From: Candidatus Roizmanbacteria bacterium
GTDB lineage: Bacteria; Patescibacteriota; Microgenomatia; UBA1406; GWC2-37-13
DNA: 17,814 bases
Assembly: GCA_016186235.1 (NCBI GenBank)
Contig: JACPMD010000064.1
Span: 1 to 17,814, forward strand
Reading direction: 5' to 3'
The notes beneath the pieces were generated by a model that was not told the DNA's origin, made no database searches, and worked only from the letters and a program-made list of their open reading frames with translations. Shown here in pieces: positions 1 to 6,653 of this stretch (position 1 is the first letter of the stretch; each line of letters starts with the position of its first letter). Position numbers and translations under genes: made by a program.

Positions 1-531
1 GGAGAAGCTCTTGATAAGGCAGCAAAAATGTTGGGGTTAGGTTATCCGGGTGGCCCCGTTATCGAACGTTTGGCGGCGGAAGTAAAGAATCAGGATTTTT
101 ATCAATTTCCACGACCGATGGCCAAATCTCAAACGCTCGAATTTTCATTTTCCGGGCTGAAAACTTCATTTTTCTATTTTCTAAAAAAAATTTCTCAGGA
201 AGAGAAAAGTAAAAAGATGAGAGAATTAAGTAGTTCCTTCCAGGAAGCGGTATTCGAGACGCTTGTTTTAAAAACACAACTTGCAATAAAAAAAGCAGGC
301 ATCAATCGGTTGGTTGTTGGAGGCGGAGTCATTGCCAACCTCCATTTACGAAAATTATTAAGAGATCTTTTAAAAAGGCATTCGGGAACCGTTTACTTTC
401 CTCCCTATCCGTATCTCACCGGTGATAACGCAGCGATGATAGGGGTAGCTGCATACTTTAAAGCACAGAAAGGAATGTTTATAAAGGATATCGAAAGGCT
501 CGATCGCGTCCCTCGATTACAATTAGCTTGA
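1..531 (+). CDS. tsaD: tRNA N6-threonylcarbamoyladenosine transferase TsaD, C-terminal part
   Basis: This is the 3' end of a gene that begins before the window; 176 codons are visible, in frame from base 1. TsaD transfers the threonylcarbamoyl group from TC-AMP onto A37 of ANN-decoding tRNAs in the cytoplasm, working with TsaB and TsaE. Recognition rests on the family run GEALDKAAKMLGLGYPGGP at the left edge, a glycine-rich nucleotide-binding segment (VVGGGVIANLHLR, near bases 313-351), and the C-terminal PYLTGDNAAMIG (near 409-441), whose Asp is the conserved metal ligand of the TDNAAM motif. The C-terminus ends shortly after, as is normal for the family. The TGA stop (529-531) lies inside the putative promoter of the next gene. 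The gene is housekeeping and probably not functionally linked to the Suf cluster. Nothing suggests degradation. Confidence 0.95.
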   Translation, partial: GEALDKAAKMLGLGYPGGPVIERLAAEVKNQDFYQFPRPMAKSQTLEFSFSGLKTSFFYFLKKISQEEKSKKMRELSSSFQEAVFETLVLKTQLAIKKAGINRLVVGGGVIANLHLRKLLRDLLKRHSGTVYFPPYPYLTGDNAAMIGVAAYFKAQKGMFIKDIERLDRVPRLQLA

Positions 532-556
532 TTTTCAAGATCACATTCTTTAAACT
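528..556 (+). promoter_or_regulatory. Putative promoter of the rrf2-suf operon with overlapping inverted repeat
   Basis: TTGATT (528-533), a 17-base spacer and TAAACT (551-556) give a moderate sigma-70-like match (4 of 6 at each box), placing transcription start near 563, about 10 bases before the rrf2 ATG at 573. The -35 box lies within a perfect inverted repeat CTTGA-TTT-TCAAG (527-539), a possible operator for the Rrf2 protein encoded just downstream. The promoter overlaps the tsaD stop codon. Both assignments are inferred from sequence alone. Confidence 0.4.
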
Positions 557-572
557 ATTACTCATAAGGTAT

Positions 573-974
573 ATGTTAACTATCACGAATCAGTCTGATT
601 ACGGAATTTTATTTTTATCCTATCTTTTAGATAAGAAGTATTATGTTCCTCTTTCTGAGCTTATCAAAAATACGAATCTTCCGAAGCGTTTCATTGCTCG
701 AATTTCTGCAGCGCTTGCGAAGCATAACATCGTGAAAAGCAAGGAAGGTAAGTTCGGCGGTTATCAACTCACGGCTGATTTAAAAAAAATTTCATTGTTT
801 GAGTACTTAAGGATCTTTGAACATGACATCGCGTTGACAAAATGTGTGGACGCTAGTTTTAATTGTCCGTACGACTCAATTTGTTTACACAAAAATTATC
901 TTCGTCATAAACTCAATCGCATCGTTGTAAAGGAGTTAAAAAAAACGTACTTGAGTGAAGTTGTAAATGGATAA
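573..974 (+). CDS. Rrf2-family transcriptional regulator (IscR/SufR-like Fe-S sensor)
   Basis: A 133-residue winged-helix regulator. The N-terminus MLTITNQSDYGILFLSYL matches the usual Rrf2 start, which is why the ATG at 573 is chosen over a TTG at 528 that would add 15 unrelated residues. A helix-turn-helix region spans roughly residues 25-60 and is followed by the wing GKFGGYQL (59-66). Three cysteines, C91, C98 and C104, with a nearby H106, sit where IscR-type proteins bind a 2Fe-2S cluster (IscR spacing C-x5-C-x5-C; here C-x6-C-x5-C). This suggests a cluster-sensing repressor or activator. It is first in the suf operon, the position expected for an autoregulated Fe-S homeostasis switch. 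AAGG at 566-569 is a weak, closely spaced ribosome site. Function is inferred from family and context; the exact orthology (IscR, SufR or other) cannot be decided. Confidence 0.88.
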   Translation: MLTITNQSDYGILFLSYLLDKKYYVPLSELIKNTNLPKRFIARISAALAKHNIVKSKEGKFGGYQLTADLKKISLFEYLRIFEHDIALTKCVDASFNCPYDSICLHKNYLRHKLNRIVVKELKKTYLSEVVNG

Positions 975-1695
975 TATGCTACAACTAAGAAAACTTTCCG
1001 TGACAGTCAGAAACAAAAAAATCCTTACTGATATAGACTTTCAGTTTGAAAAGGGAAAGATTTATGCGGTAATGGGTCCGAATGGATCGGGGAAATCAAC
1101 ATTAGCATATTCAATTATGGGGCACCCTCTTTACAAAGTTACCGCGAAATCAAAGATCATCTTTGGAAAAAGAAATATCTCTGCCCTCTCGCCAGATAAG
1201 AGGGCAGGAGTAGGTATTTTTTTGTCGTTTCAATCGCCGCTTTCTCTTTCCGGGGTCAAAGTCTACCAGCTCCTGCAACTTGCTTTAAACGGAAAAAAAG
1301 ATCCGATTGCTGTAAGATCTGTCGTTAAAAAATATGCCCAGGAATTAAACATCAATGAAGATTTATTATCAAGATCTTTGAATGATGGGACTTCAGGGGG
1401 AGAAAAGAAAAAGCTTGAAGTCTTGCAAGCCGCGGTTCTCGATAAAAAACTTATGATTTTCGACGAAGTTGATACAGGCGTAGATATTGATGCGTTGAAA
1501 TCAATAGCGCGATTTCTAAATAAGCATAAAAATGGTAAGACTTATATTCTCATTACTCATTACAACAGAATTTTGCATCACTTAAAGCCAGATAAAGTAC
1601 TTGTCATTATCGATGGGAAGTTAAAGAAAGTTGGAGATCATAGGTTGGCTGAGAAAATTGAGAAGCTAGGGTATGAAAAAGTGATTAAAAATTAA
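967..1695 (+). CDS. sufC: Fe-S cluster assembly ATPase SufC
   Basis: A 242-residue soluble ABC-type ATPase that powers the SufBCD scaffold. Visible motifs: Walker A GPNGSGKST (37-45), Q-loop SFQSP (Q89), ABC signature SGGEKKK (143-149), Walker B LMIFDE (162-167) followed by the SufC-specific DTGVDIDALK (169-178), and the H-loop His198 in LITHYN. Length is normal for SufC (about 245-260). The ATG at 967 overlaps the rrf2 stop by 8 bases (ATGGATAA); a second in-frame ATG at 976 would give a 1-base gap and cannot be excluded, because neither has a clear Shine-Dalgarno. It is followed 9 bases later by sufB. SufC partners with the SufB and SufD encoded downstream. Confidence 0.96.
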   Translation: MDNMLQLRKLSVTVRNKKILTDIDFQFEKGKIYAVMGPNGSGKSTLAYSIMGHPLYKVTAKSKIIFGKRNISALSPDKRAGVGIFLSFQSPLSLSGVKVYQLLQLALNGKKDPIAVRSVVKKYAQELNINEDLLSRSLNDGTSGGEKKKLEVLQAAVLDKKLMIFDEVDTGVDIDALKSIARFLNKHKNGKTYILITHYNRILHHLKPDKVLVIIDGKLKKVGDHRLAEKIEKLGYEKVIKN

Positions 1696-1704
1696 TTAAT
1701 CTTT

Positions 1705-4188
1705 ATGCAACAGCAACAGGGTAATTTAGATTTTGAATACCGATACGGTTTTGCGATGCCGCAAAATTATGTTTTTAAGGCAAAGAGAGGCTTAAATCAG
1801 CAGATTGTCAAAGAGATCTCTTGGATGAAGAAAGAACCTCAATGGATGACTGACTTTCGTCTAAAATCCTATGATATTTTTACAAAAAAAATAATGCCGA
1901 CGTGGGGTCCTGATCTGTCACGAATCAATTTTGACGATATCTACTACTATATAAAACCCATAGATAAACAAGCGAGTTCATGGGAAGATCTCCCAAAAGA
2001 AATAAAAGAAACCTACGATCGGATAGGAGTTCCAGAAGCTGAGAAAAAGTTTTTAGCGGGGGTCTCGGCCCAGTATGAAAGCGAAGTTATCTATGAGAGT
2101 ATTAATCGAGAATTAAATAAGCTGGGAGTAATTTTCTGCGATATGGATACTGCTCTACGAAAATATCCCCAGATCGTAAGAGAATATTTTGGAACACTCA
2201 TTCCTCCTCACGATAATAAGTTTGCAGCACTCAATTCTGCTGTGTGGTCGGGAGGATCCTTTGTCTATGTCCCAAAGGGAGTCAAAGTATCTCTCCCTCT
2301 TCAGGCATACTTCAGAATCAATGCCGAGAATTTTGGTCAATTCGAGAGAACTTTGATCATTGGCGAAGAAGGGAGTCAAGTACACTACATAGAAGGATGC
2401 CTTCCTGCAGGTGAGAAGATCTCTATAGGTCAAACATGGGCGAACATAGAGACAGTAAAACCAGGCGATTTTGTAATGACAGGAAATGGATATCTTTCGA
2501 AAGTAAGCAAGGTAATGGTGAGGAAATATAAAGGGAGAATGTATAAAATCACGCCGATTTCTCCCGTGAACTCTTTTTCTCTTACGAAAGAGCATCCCAT
2601 ATTATCAATTAAAAGAAAAGATGTTCTCGTTAAAAGAAAAATTCGAAACAACTGGCTGCCGGAAGTCGATTCAAAAAAATTAGTGAACGAAGTACCAGTC
2701 TACAGGAAAGTGACAGAACTAGAGAGAGGGGATTTTATCATCTTTCCGAAGCCAAAAAAACAATTTCTCAAACAAACTCTTCTCACCGATGAAGAGATAG
2801 AATTTCTCGGATTTTATACAGCGGAAGGGTCGCTTCATTTTCATAAGAAGCTGCGTCAGTATATTGTTGCTCTTACTTTTTCAGAAAAAGAGGAAGAGAA
2901 TATTGAAAGAGTCAAAGAATTAATTTTTAAAATAACAGGTAAAAAAGCAATGGTAGTAAAAAGCAAAGAAAAGCATGCTGTTACAATAGTTATTTATTCT
3001 CTGAAACTCCACGATTTATGCCTTAGATATGTAGGAAAACATGCATATAAGAAAAAACTAAATGATGAAATACTTAATCTGTCAAACACTCAATTAGAAA
3101 ATTTTTTCTGGGCTTATTTTAAAGGAGATGGAAATTTGTTTATTAAAACTTCTTCAGGAAGTCATTTATACAGAGCATCTACTGCTTCTTACGAATTAGC
3201 AATTCAGCTTCAAGAAATTTTGGCAAAGATCGGAATTTTTGCCAGTATGCAGTTCAGAAAGGGAGGAGAAGATATAGTATTAGGGAGAACAATCTTACGA
3301 AAAGATCAATACATCATAGCATTTACAAAACCTAAACAGTGGACTGAGGTACGAGAAACAGAAGATTACTATATTGTGCCTATAAAAAAAATAGAGGAAA
3401 CAGATTTTGATGACTTTGTATTTAACTTAGAGGTAGAGGGAGCAAATTCATACCTAGTAAAAGGCTTTGCAGTTCATAACTGTACCGCCCCCGTTTATAC
3501 TACTGATTCGCTCCATGCAGCTGTTGTAGAAATTTTTGTGAAAAAAGGCGCTCGTGTTCGTTACACAACTGTTCAGAATTGGAGCAAAAATGTATACAAC
3601 CTCGTAACAAAAAGGGCAAGGGCAGAAAAAGAAGCCTTTATGGAATGGATCGACTGTAATTTAGGCAGTCAGATTACTATGAAGTACCCGAGTGTATATC
3701 TCTACGGAGAAGGCGCAAAAGGAGAGGTACTGTCAATTGCGTTTGCTGGGAAAGACCAACTCCAGGATGCGGGCGCAAAGATGCTGCATTTTGCTCCCAA
3801 TACTTCTTCACGCATTGTCTCGAAGTCTATTTCAAAAAGTGGCGGGAGAACTTCCTACAGAGGATTAGTACAAGTCTTTCCCGGCGCGAAAAATTCTTCG
3901 GTGTATGTATCGTGTGACGCGCTCATTTTAGACAAAGAATCTCGATCAGATACGTATCCATCCATGAAAATAAAAGAAAACGATGTAACCATACAGCATG
4001 AGGCGACGGTTGAGAAGCTTGGAGATGAAAAACTCCTCTACTTGATGTCCAGAGGGATAAAAAAAACAGACGCAGAAGGGCTTATCGTGAATGGATTTAT
4101 AGAGCCGGTAGTGAGAGAAATACCACTTGAATACTCAATCGAGCTCAATAGACTTATCAATTTAGAAATGTCCGGTTCGGTCGGCTAA
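1705..4188 (+). CDS. sufB: Fe-S scaffold protein SufB precursor with an in-frame intein
   Basis: An 827-residue precursor: N-extein 1-231, intein 232-592, C-extein 593-827. Splicing would leave a 466-residue SufB, a normal length. The start MQQQQGNLDFEYRYGF is followed by the family-typical KRGLNQQIVKEIS and EPQWM, supporting the ATG at 1705. The N-extein contains WSGGSFVYVPKGVKVSLPLQAYFRIN and ends VHYIEG; the C-extein resumes CTAPVYTTDSLHAAVVEIF, so the interrupted site is EG/CTAP. The first C-extein residue, C593, is the conserved SufB cysteine implicated in accepting sulfur (E. coli Cys254 by family knowledge). The second scaffold cysteine, C737 in VYVSCDA, corresponds to E. coli Cys405. 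Also intact are IQHEATVEKLG (763-773) and the C-terminal MSRG...VNGFIEPVVREIP signature. SufB assembles nascent clusters with SufC and SufD; here it can only do so if the intein is removed. Confidence 0.97.
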   Translation: MQQQQGNLDFEYRYGFAMPQNYVFKAKRGLNQQIVKEISWMKKEPQWMTDFRLKSYDIFTKKIMPTWGPDLSRINFDDIYYYIKPIDKQASSWEDLPKEIKETYDRIGVPEAEKKFLAGVSAQYESEVIYESINRELNKLGVIFCDMDTALRKYPQIVREYFGTLIPPHDNKFAALNSAVWSGGSFVYVPKGVKVSLPLQAYFRINAENFGQFERTLIIGEEGSQVHYIEGCLPAGEKISIGQTWANIETVKPGDFVMTGNGYLSKVSKVMVRKYKGRMYKITPISPVNSFSLTKEHPILSIKRKDVLVKRKIRNNWLPEVDSKKLVNEVPVYRKVTELERGDFIIFPKPKKQFLKQTLLTDEEIEFLGFYTAEGSLHFHKKLRQYIVALTFSEKEEENIERVKELIFKITGKKAMVVKSKEKHAVTIVIYSLKLHDLCLRYVGKHAYKKKLNDEILNLSNTQLENFFWAYFKGDGNLFIKTSSGSHLYRASTASYELAIQLQEILAKIGIFASMQFRKGGEDIVLGRTILRKDQYIIAFTKPKQWTEVRETEDYYIVPIKKIEETDFDDFVFNLEVEGANSYLVKGFAVHNCTAPVYTTDSLHAAVVEIFVKKGARVRYTTVQNWSKNVYNLVTKRARAEKEAFMEWIDCNLGSQITMKYPSVYLYGEGAKGEVLSIAFAGKDQLQDAGAKMLHFAPNTSSRIVSKSISKSGGRTSYRGLVQVFPGAKNSSVYVSCDALILDKESRSDTYPSMKIKENDVTIQHEATVEKLGDEKLLYLMSRGIKKTDAEGLIVNGFIEPVVREIPLEYSIELNRLINLEMSGSVG
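2398..3480 (+). mobile_element. SufB intein with LAGLIDADG homing endonuclease domain
   Basis: A 361-residue protein-splicing element. Splicing block A starts at C232 (CLPAGEKISIG). Block B is FSLTKEHPI, with the T-x-x-H residues T294 and H297. The C-terminal block F/G reads FVFNLEVEGANSYLVKGFAVHN (given in two parts: FVFNLEVEG, then ANSYLVKGFAVHN) and ends in the catalytic His-Asn, followed by Cys+1. All class 1 splicing residues (C1, block-B T and H, penultimate H, terminal N, C+1) are therefore present. Between them sits a two-motif LAGLIDADG endonuclease: LGFYTAEGS (368-376, acidic E374) and FFWAYFKGDGN (467-477, acidic D475). Both acidic residues are kept, so it may still be an active homing enzyme. 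By hand count the intein uses CGN codons for 4 of 15 arginines against 10 of 21 in the exteins, a small difference consistent with separate origin but not proof. A mycobacterial SufB intein is known at what I believe is the same site. Confidence 0.95.
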
Positions 4189-4194
4189 ATACCG

Positions 4195-4755
4195 ATGTTA
4201 AAACAAAACATCATCAATCTTAACAAACTTAAGATAAAGTCTCTTAAATTGGCAAAAGCAGGGAGGTACGTCGTATTTTTTAAAAATCTCGATGGAAGAT
4301 TTGTCTTTGAATTGATGTCAGCAAACATTCACCTTGATATCTATGGCCTTTTTATAGGAAAAAATAAAGATCAGTATAAAGTGGAGACTATTCAATACCA
4401 TAAGGCCCCTTCTTCAACGTCGAATCTTTTAATAAAAGGTGTGTTTGACGACGAGTCAAAATTTTATTATCAAGGGCTCATTCGGATCGAAAAAAAAGCA
4501 CAAAAAAGTCACGCCTATCAAAAGAATCAAAACCTCATTTTATCTCCAAACACCTATGTTGAGTCAAAACCCTATCTTGAGATTCTTGCCAACGACGTCT
4601 TTTGTACACACGGATCAACAACAGGCAAATTAAATGAAGACGAGCTTTATTATATGCAGACAAGAGGTTTGAACAAAAGCATTGCGAGAGAATTATACAT
4701 CGATGGTTTCATCGCGGACATTTTTGATAAAATCAAGAAAACCTCATATGATTGA
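4195..4755 (+). CDS. sufD: Short SufD-like Fe-S assembly protein
   Basis: A 186-residue SufD-family protein, less than half of a typical SufD (about 400-430). What remains is a stretch of beta-helix core (about 20-125) and the diagnostic C-terminal segment KPYLEILANDVFCTHGSTTG (125-144), then LNEDELYYMQTRGL (146-159) and the terminal helix GFIADIF, which in SufD binds SufC. C137 and H139 match E. coli Cys358 and His360; His360 is the SufD residue that pairs with SufB Cys405 in cluster assembly. The N-terminal domain is missing, but the reading frame is intact with no sign of a frameshift, so it looks like a reduced family member rather than a fragment. The ATG is 6 bases after the sufB stop; its end overlaps sufS by 8 bases (ATGATTGA). 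Confidence 0.9.
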   Translation: MLKQNIINLNKLKIKSLKLAKAGRYVVFFKNLDGRFVFELMSANIHLDIYGLFIGKNKDQYKVETIQYHKAPSSTSNLLIKGVFDDESKFYYQGLIRIEKKAQKSHAYQKNQNLILSPNTYVESKPYLEILANDVFCTHGSTTGKLNEDELYYMQTRGLNKSIARELYIDGFIADIFDKIKKTSYD

Positions 4756-5974
4756 CCCGAAATTACTCAAAAAAGACTTTCCTATTTTTCAAAGCCATCC
4801 TGATTTGGTATATCTTGACTCCAGCGCTACTTCTCTGAAACCTCGTTCTGTTATCGAGAAGGAAAGAGAGTATTACGAAGAGTATAGCGCGAATGTTTTT
4901 AGAGGTCTGTATCAGATTTCAGAAAAAGCTACTGAAGAGTATGAGGAATCGAGAAGTGTAGTGGCCACATTTATCAATGCAAAAAATCCTGATGAAGTCA
5001 TATTCACGAGAAATGCATCTGAATCATTGAATCTTATTGCCTATTCATTAGGAAGGAAAATTATGAAAAGCGGAGATGAAATCGTAACCACCATTATGGA
5101 ACATCACTCAAATTTTGTCCCTTGGCAGCAGCTAGCTTTGGAAAATGGCGGAATATTTAAAGTGATCGATATCAATGAAGAAGGGGCTCTGCCTCTAAAA
5201 GCGTTGGAACAGATAATTTCCAAGAAAACAAAGATTTTCGCCCTCACCCATATCTCAAATGTACTAGGAGTGATAAATCCAGTAGAAAAAATTGCCACTC
5301 TAGCTAAAAAGATCAATCCGAATATTATTATTGTCGTAGACGCTGCTCAATCGATTCCACATATGAAAGTCGATGTGCAGCAGTTAGGCTGCGATTTTAT
5401 CGCTTTTTCCTCTCACAAAATGCTCGGGCCAACGGGCGTCGGTGTACTCTGGGGCAAATATGCAATTCTTGACCAAATGTTTCCATTTCAGTATGGTGGA
5501 GAAATGATCGAAGAAGTCTACGTAAATAAAACGGTCTTTAAAAAACCGCCGCTTAAATTTGAAGCAGGGACTCCGCATATTGCAGGCGTAATTGCTCTAA
5601 AAGAGGCCGTTAATTATCTCAAAAAAATAGGCATTGAAAATGTCCGAAAACATGAAAAGACTCTCGTATCGTATGCGTATCGGCGTTTAAAGGAGACATT
5701 TTCAGATGGAATACATATTACTGGCCCACGCATAGCGCAAGAAAGAGGAGGAATTCTCGCTTTTACCTTTAAGAATTACCACCCTCATGATATTGCTCAG
5801 ATCCTTGATGAAGAACATATTGCAGTTCGGGCTGGCCATCATTGTGCAATGCCGCTTCATCAAAGGTTAAAACTCAATGCCACAACGAGGGCAAGCCTTT
5901 ATGTCTACAATACAAAAGAAGATGTAGATAAACTAGTTGATGGGTTAAAAAAGATAGAAAGAATGCTTAAGTAA
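4748..5974 (+). CDS. sufS: Cysteine desulfurase SufS
   Basis: A 408-residue PLP-dependent, group II cysteine desulfurase. It converts L-cysteine to alanine and a protein-bound persulfide for Fe-S assembly. Motifs: YLDSSATSLKP near 20-30, TRNASESLN, TTIMEHHSNFVPWQ (cofactor-stacking His), VVDAAQSIPH (PLP-binding Asp), SSHKMLGPTG with the Schiff-base Lys K224, and VRAGHHCAMPL with the catalytic persulfide Cys C366 on the short type II loop. The start MIDPKLLKKDFPIF matches the family N-terminus; an upstream ATG at 4682 in the same frame would add 22 residues read through sufD and is rejected. The gene overlaps the sufD stop by 8 bases, implying coupled translation. The sulfur acceptor is probably the SufU encoded next, since no SufE is seen. 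Confidence 0.97.
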   Translation: MIDPKLLKKDFPIFQSHPDLVYLDSSATSLKPRSVIEKEREYYEEYSANVFRGLYQISEKATEEYEESRSVVATFINAKNPDEVIFTRNASESLNLIAYSLGRKIMKSGDEIVTTIMEHHSNFVPWQQLALENGGIFKVIDINEEGALPLKALEQIISKKTKIFALTHISNVLGVINPVEKIATLAKKINPNIIIVVDAAQSIPHMKVDVQQLGCDFIAFSSHKMLGPTGVGVLWGKYAILDQMFPFQYGGEMIEEVYVNKTVFKKPPLKFEAGTPHIAGVIALKEAVNYLKKIGIENVRKHEKTLVSYAYRRLKETFSDGIHITGPRIAQERGGILAFTFKNYHPHDIAQILDEEHIAVRAGHHCAMPLHQRLKLNATTRASLYVYNTKEDVDKLVDGLKKIERMLK

Positions 5975-5975
5975 T

Positions 5976-6341
5976 ATGTCAATCTACCAGGATCTTATCC
6001 TCGATCATTACCGAAATCCGCACAATTTTGGCCCACTAAAAAAAGCAACAGCGAAATATTCGCTTATGAATCCTTTATGCGGCGATAAAATCGAGATACA
6101 GGTAGTAATTAAGAAGGATACATTAACAGCTGTGCGATTTTTAGGTGAAGGATGCGTCATTTCAAAAGCGTCTGCATCCATGCTTACTGATTTTGCACAA
6201 GGAAAAAGTCTTAATCAATTGAAAGCGCTCGATACACAGTTTATACTTAAGATGTTGGGCGTATCCTTAAGTCCAAACAGAGTAAAATGCGCGCTTTTGC
6301 CTTTAGAGGTATTACATAAGTTAGTAGTAAAAAATGGATAA
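5976..6341 (+). CDS. sufU: SufU-type sulfur-transfer/scaffold protein
   Basis: A 121-residue IscU/SufU-fold protein. The N-terminal IYQDLILDHYRNPHNFG (3-19) is diagnostic. The likely zinc- and sulfur-handling residues are C35 and D37 in NPLCGDKI, C60 in GEGCVISKASASML, and C105 in RVKCALLP. The neighbouring type II desulfurase SufS fits the Gram-positive pattern in which SufU is the zinc-dependent persulfide acceptor. SufU is usually near 140-150 residues; this copy is shorter, with the region between C60 and C105 compact, so a scaffold-like IscU role cannot be excluded. It starts 1 base after the sufS stop, without a clear Shine-Dalgarno, and overlaps the ferredoxin start by 8 bases (ATGGATAA). 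Confidence 0.93.
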   Translation: MSIYQDLILDHYRNPHNFGPLKKATAKYSLMNPLCGDKIEIQVVIKKDTLTAVRFLGEGCVISKASASMLTDFAQGKSLNQLKALDTQFILKMLGVSLSPNRVKCALLPLEVLHKLVVKNG

Positions 6342-6609
6342 TCAACAACCAAAAGATCCCCAAAATCCCTCAGGGCCTGTAGCGGTCAAACAGTTAAAGG
6401 TAAAAGTAGATAGAGATCTTTGTATAGGCGCGGCTACGTGTGTTGCTATTGCCCCAAAAACCTTTGTTCTCGACTCCGAGGCTAAGGCGATTGTATTAAC
6501 TACTGCTGATGAAGAAAGTCCAGAAACAATTATAGAATCTGCAAAAGGATGTCCTGTAGCCGCCATCATCATCGAGGATGAAAAAGGCGAGAGGATATTC
6601 CCAAAATGA
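6334..6609 (+). CDS. Single-cluster ferredoxin with an incomplete cysteine motif
   Basis: A 91-residue electron carrier. The core begins near residue 21 (LKVKVDRDLCIGAATCVAIAP); the cluster cysteines are C30 and C36 plus C73 in the C-P motif GCPVAAI. The usual middle cysteine of CxxCxxC is alanine (A33), so only three cysteines are available. This pattern occurs in 3Fe-4S ferredoxins of the P450-partner type and in small ferredoxins with a convertible cluster. The first 18 residues are Gln/Pro-rich and look like a disordered tail. The gene lies directly upstream of the 2-oxoacid:ferredoxin oxidoreductase, which makes it a candidate electron acceptor of that enzyme. It is also the first Fe-S client after the suf genes. 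It overlaps sufU by 8 bases and the following micro-ORF by 4. Confidence 0.9.
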   Translation: MDNQQPKDPQNPSGPVAVKQLKVKVDRDLCIGAATCVAIAPKTFVLDSEAKAIVLTTADEESPETIIESAKGCPVAAIIIEDEKGERIFPK

Positions 6610-6653
6610 TTCTCGAATGTCCTTCGTGCGGTTTTACGACTAAAAAGATATGA
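6606..6653 (+). CDS. Candidate 15-residue CxxC micro-ORF
   Basis: A complete reading frame of 15 codons (MILECPSCGFTTKKI) that starts on the ATGA overlapping the ferredoxin TGA and ends on the ATGA that starts the oxidoreductase alpha gene. It contains a CPSCGF zinc-knuckle-like CxxC. It fills the whole space between two genes that otherwise would be separated by 40 bases, in an operon where all other gaps are at most 9 bases. It could be a translated microprotein, a coupling device that carries ribosomes from ferredoxin to the alpha gene, or the remnant of a longer zinc-ribbon protein. No homologue is recognised by eye; expression is unproven. Confidence 0.4.
   Translation: MILECPSCGFTTKKI

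Noticed and set aside
528-572. Longer rrf2 frame starting at TTG 528
   Set aside because: It overlaps the tsaD stop and adds 15 residues before the usual MLTITNQSDYG start of Rrf2 proteins.
2155-2651. Open frames on the minus strand inside sufB and its intein
   Set aside because: Their products are low-complexity shadows without recognisable domains, opposite a well-supported gene.
4439-4633. Small plus-strand open frame within sufD in another frame
   Set aside because: No domain signal, and it lies completely within the supported sufD frame.
4682-4747. Longer sufS start within sufD
   Set aside because: The added 22 residues are sufD read in another frame; the ATG at 4748 gives the family-typical MIDPKLLKKDFPIF.
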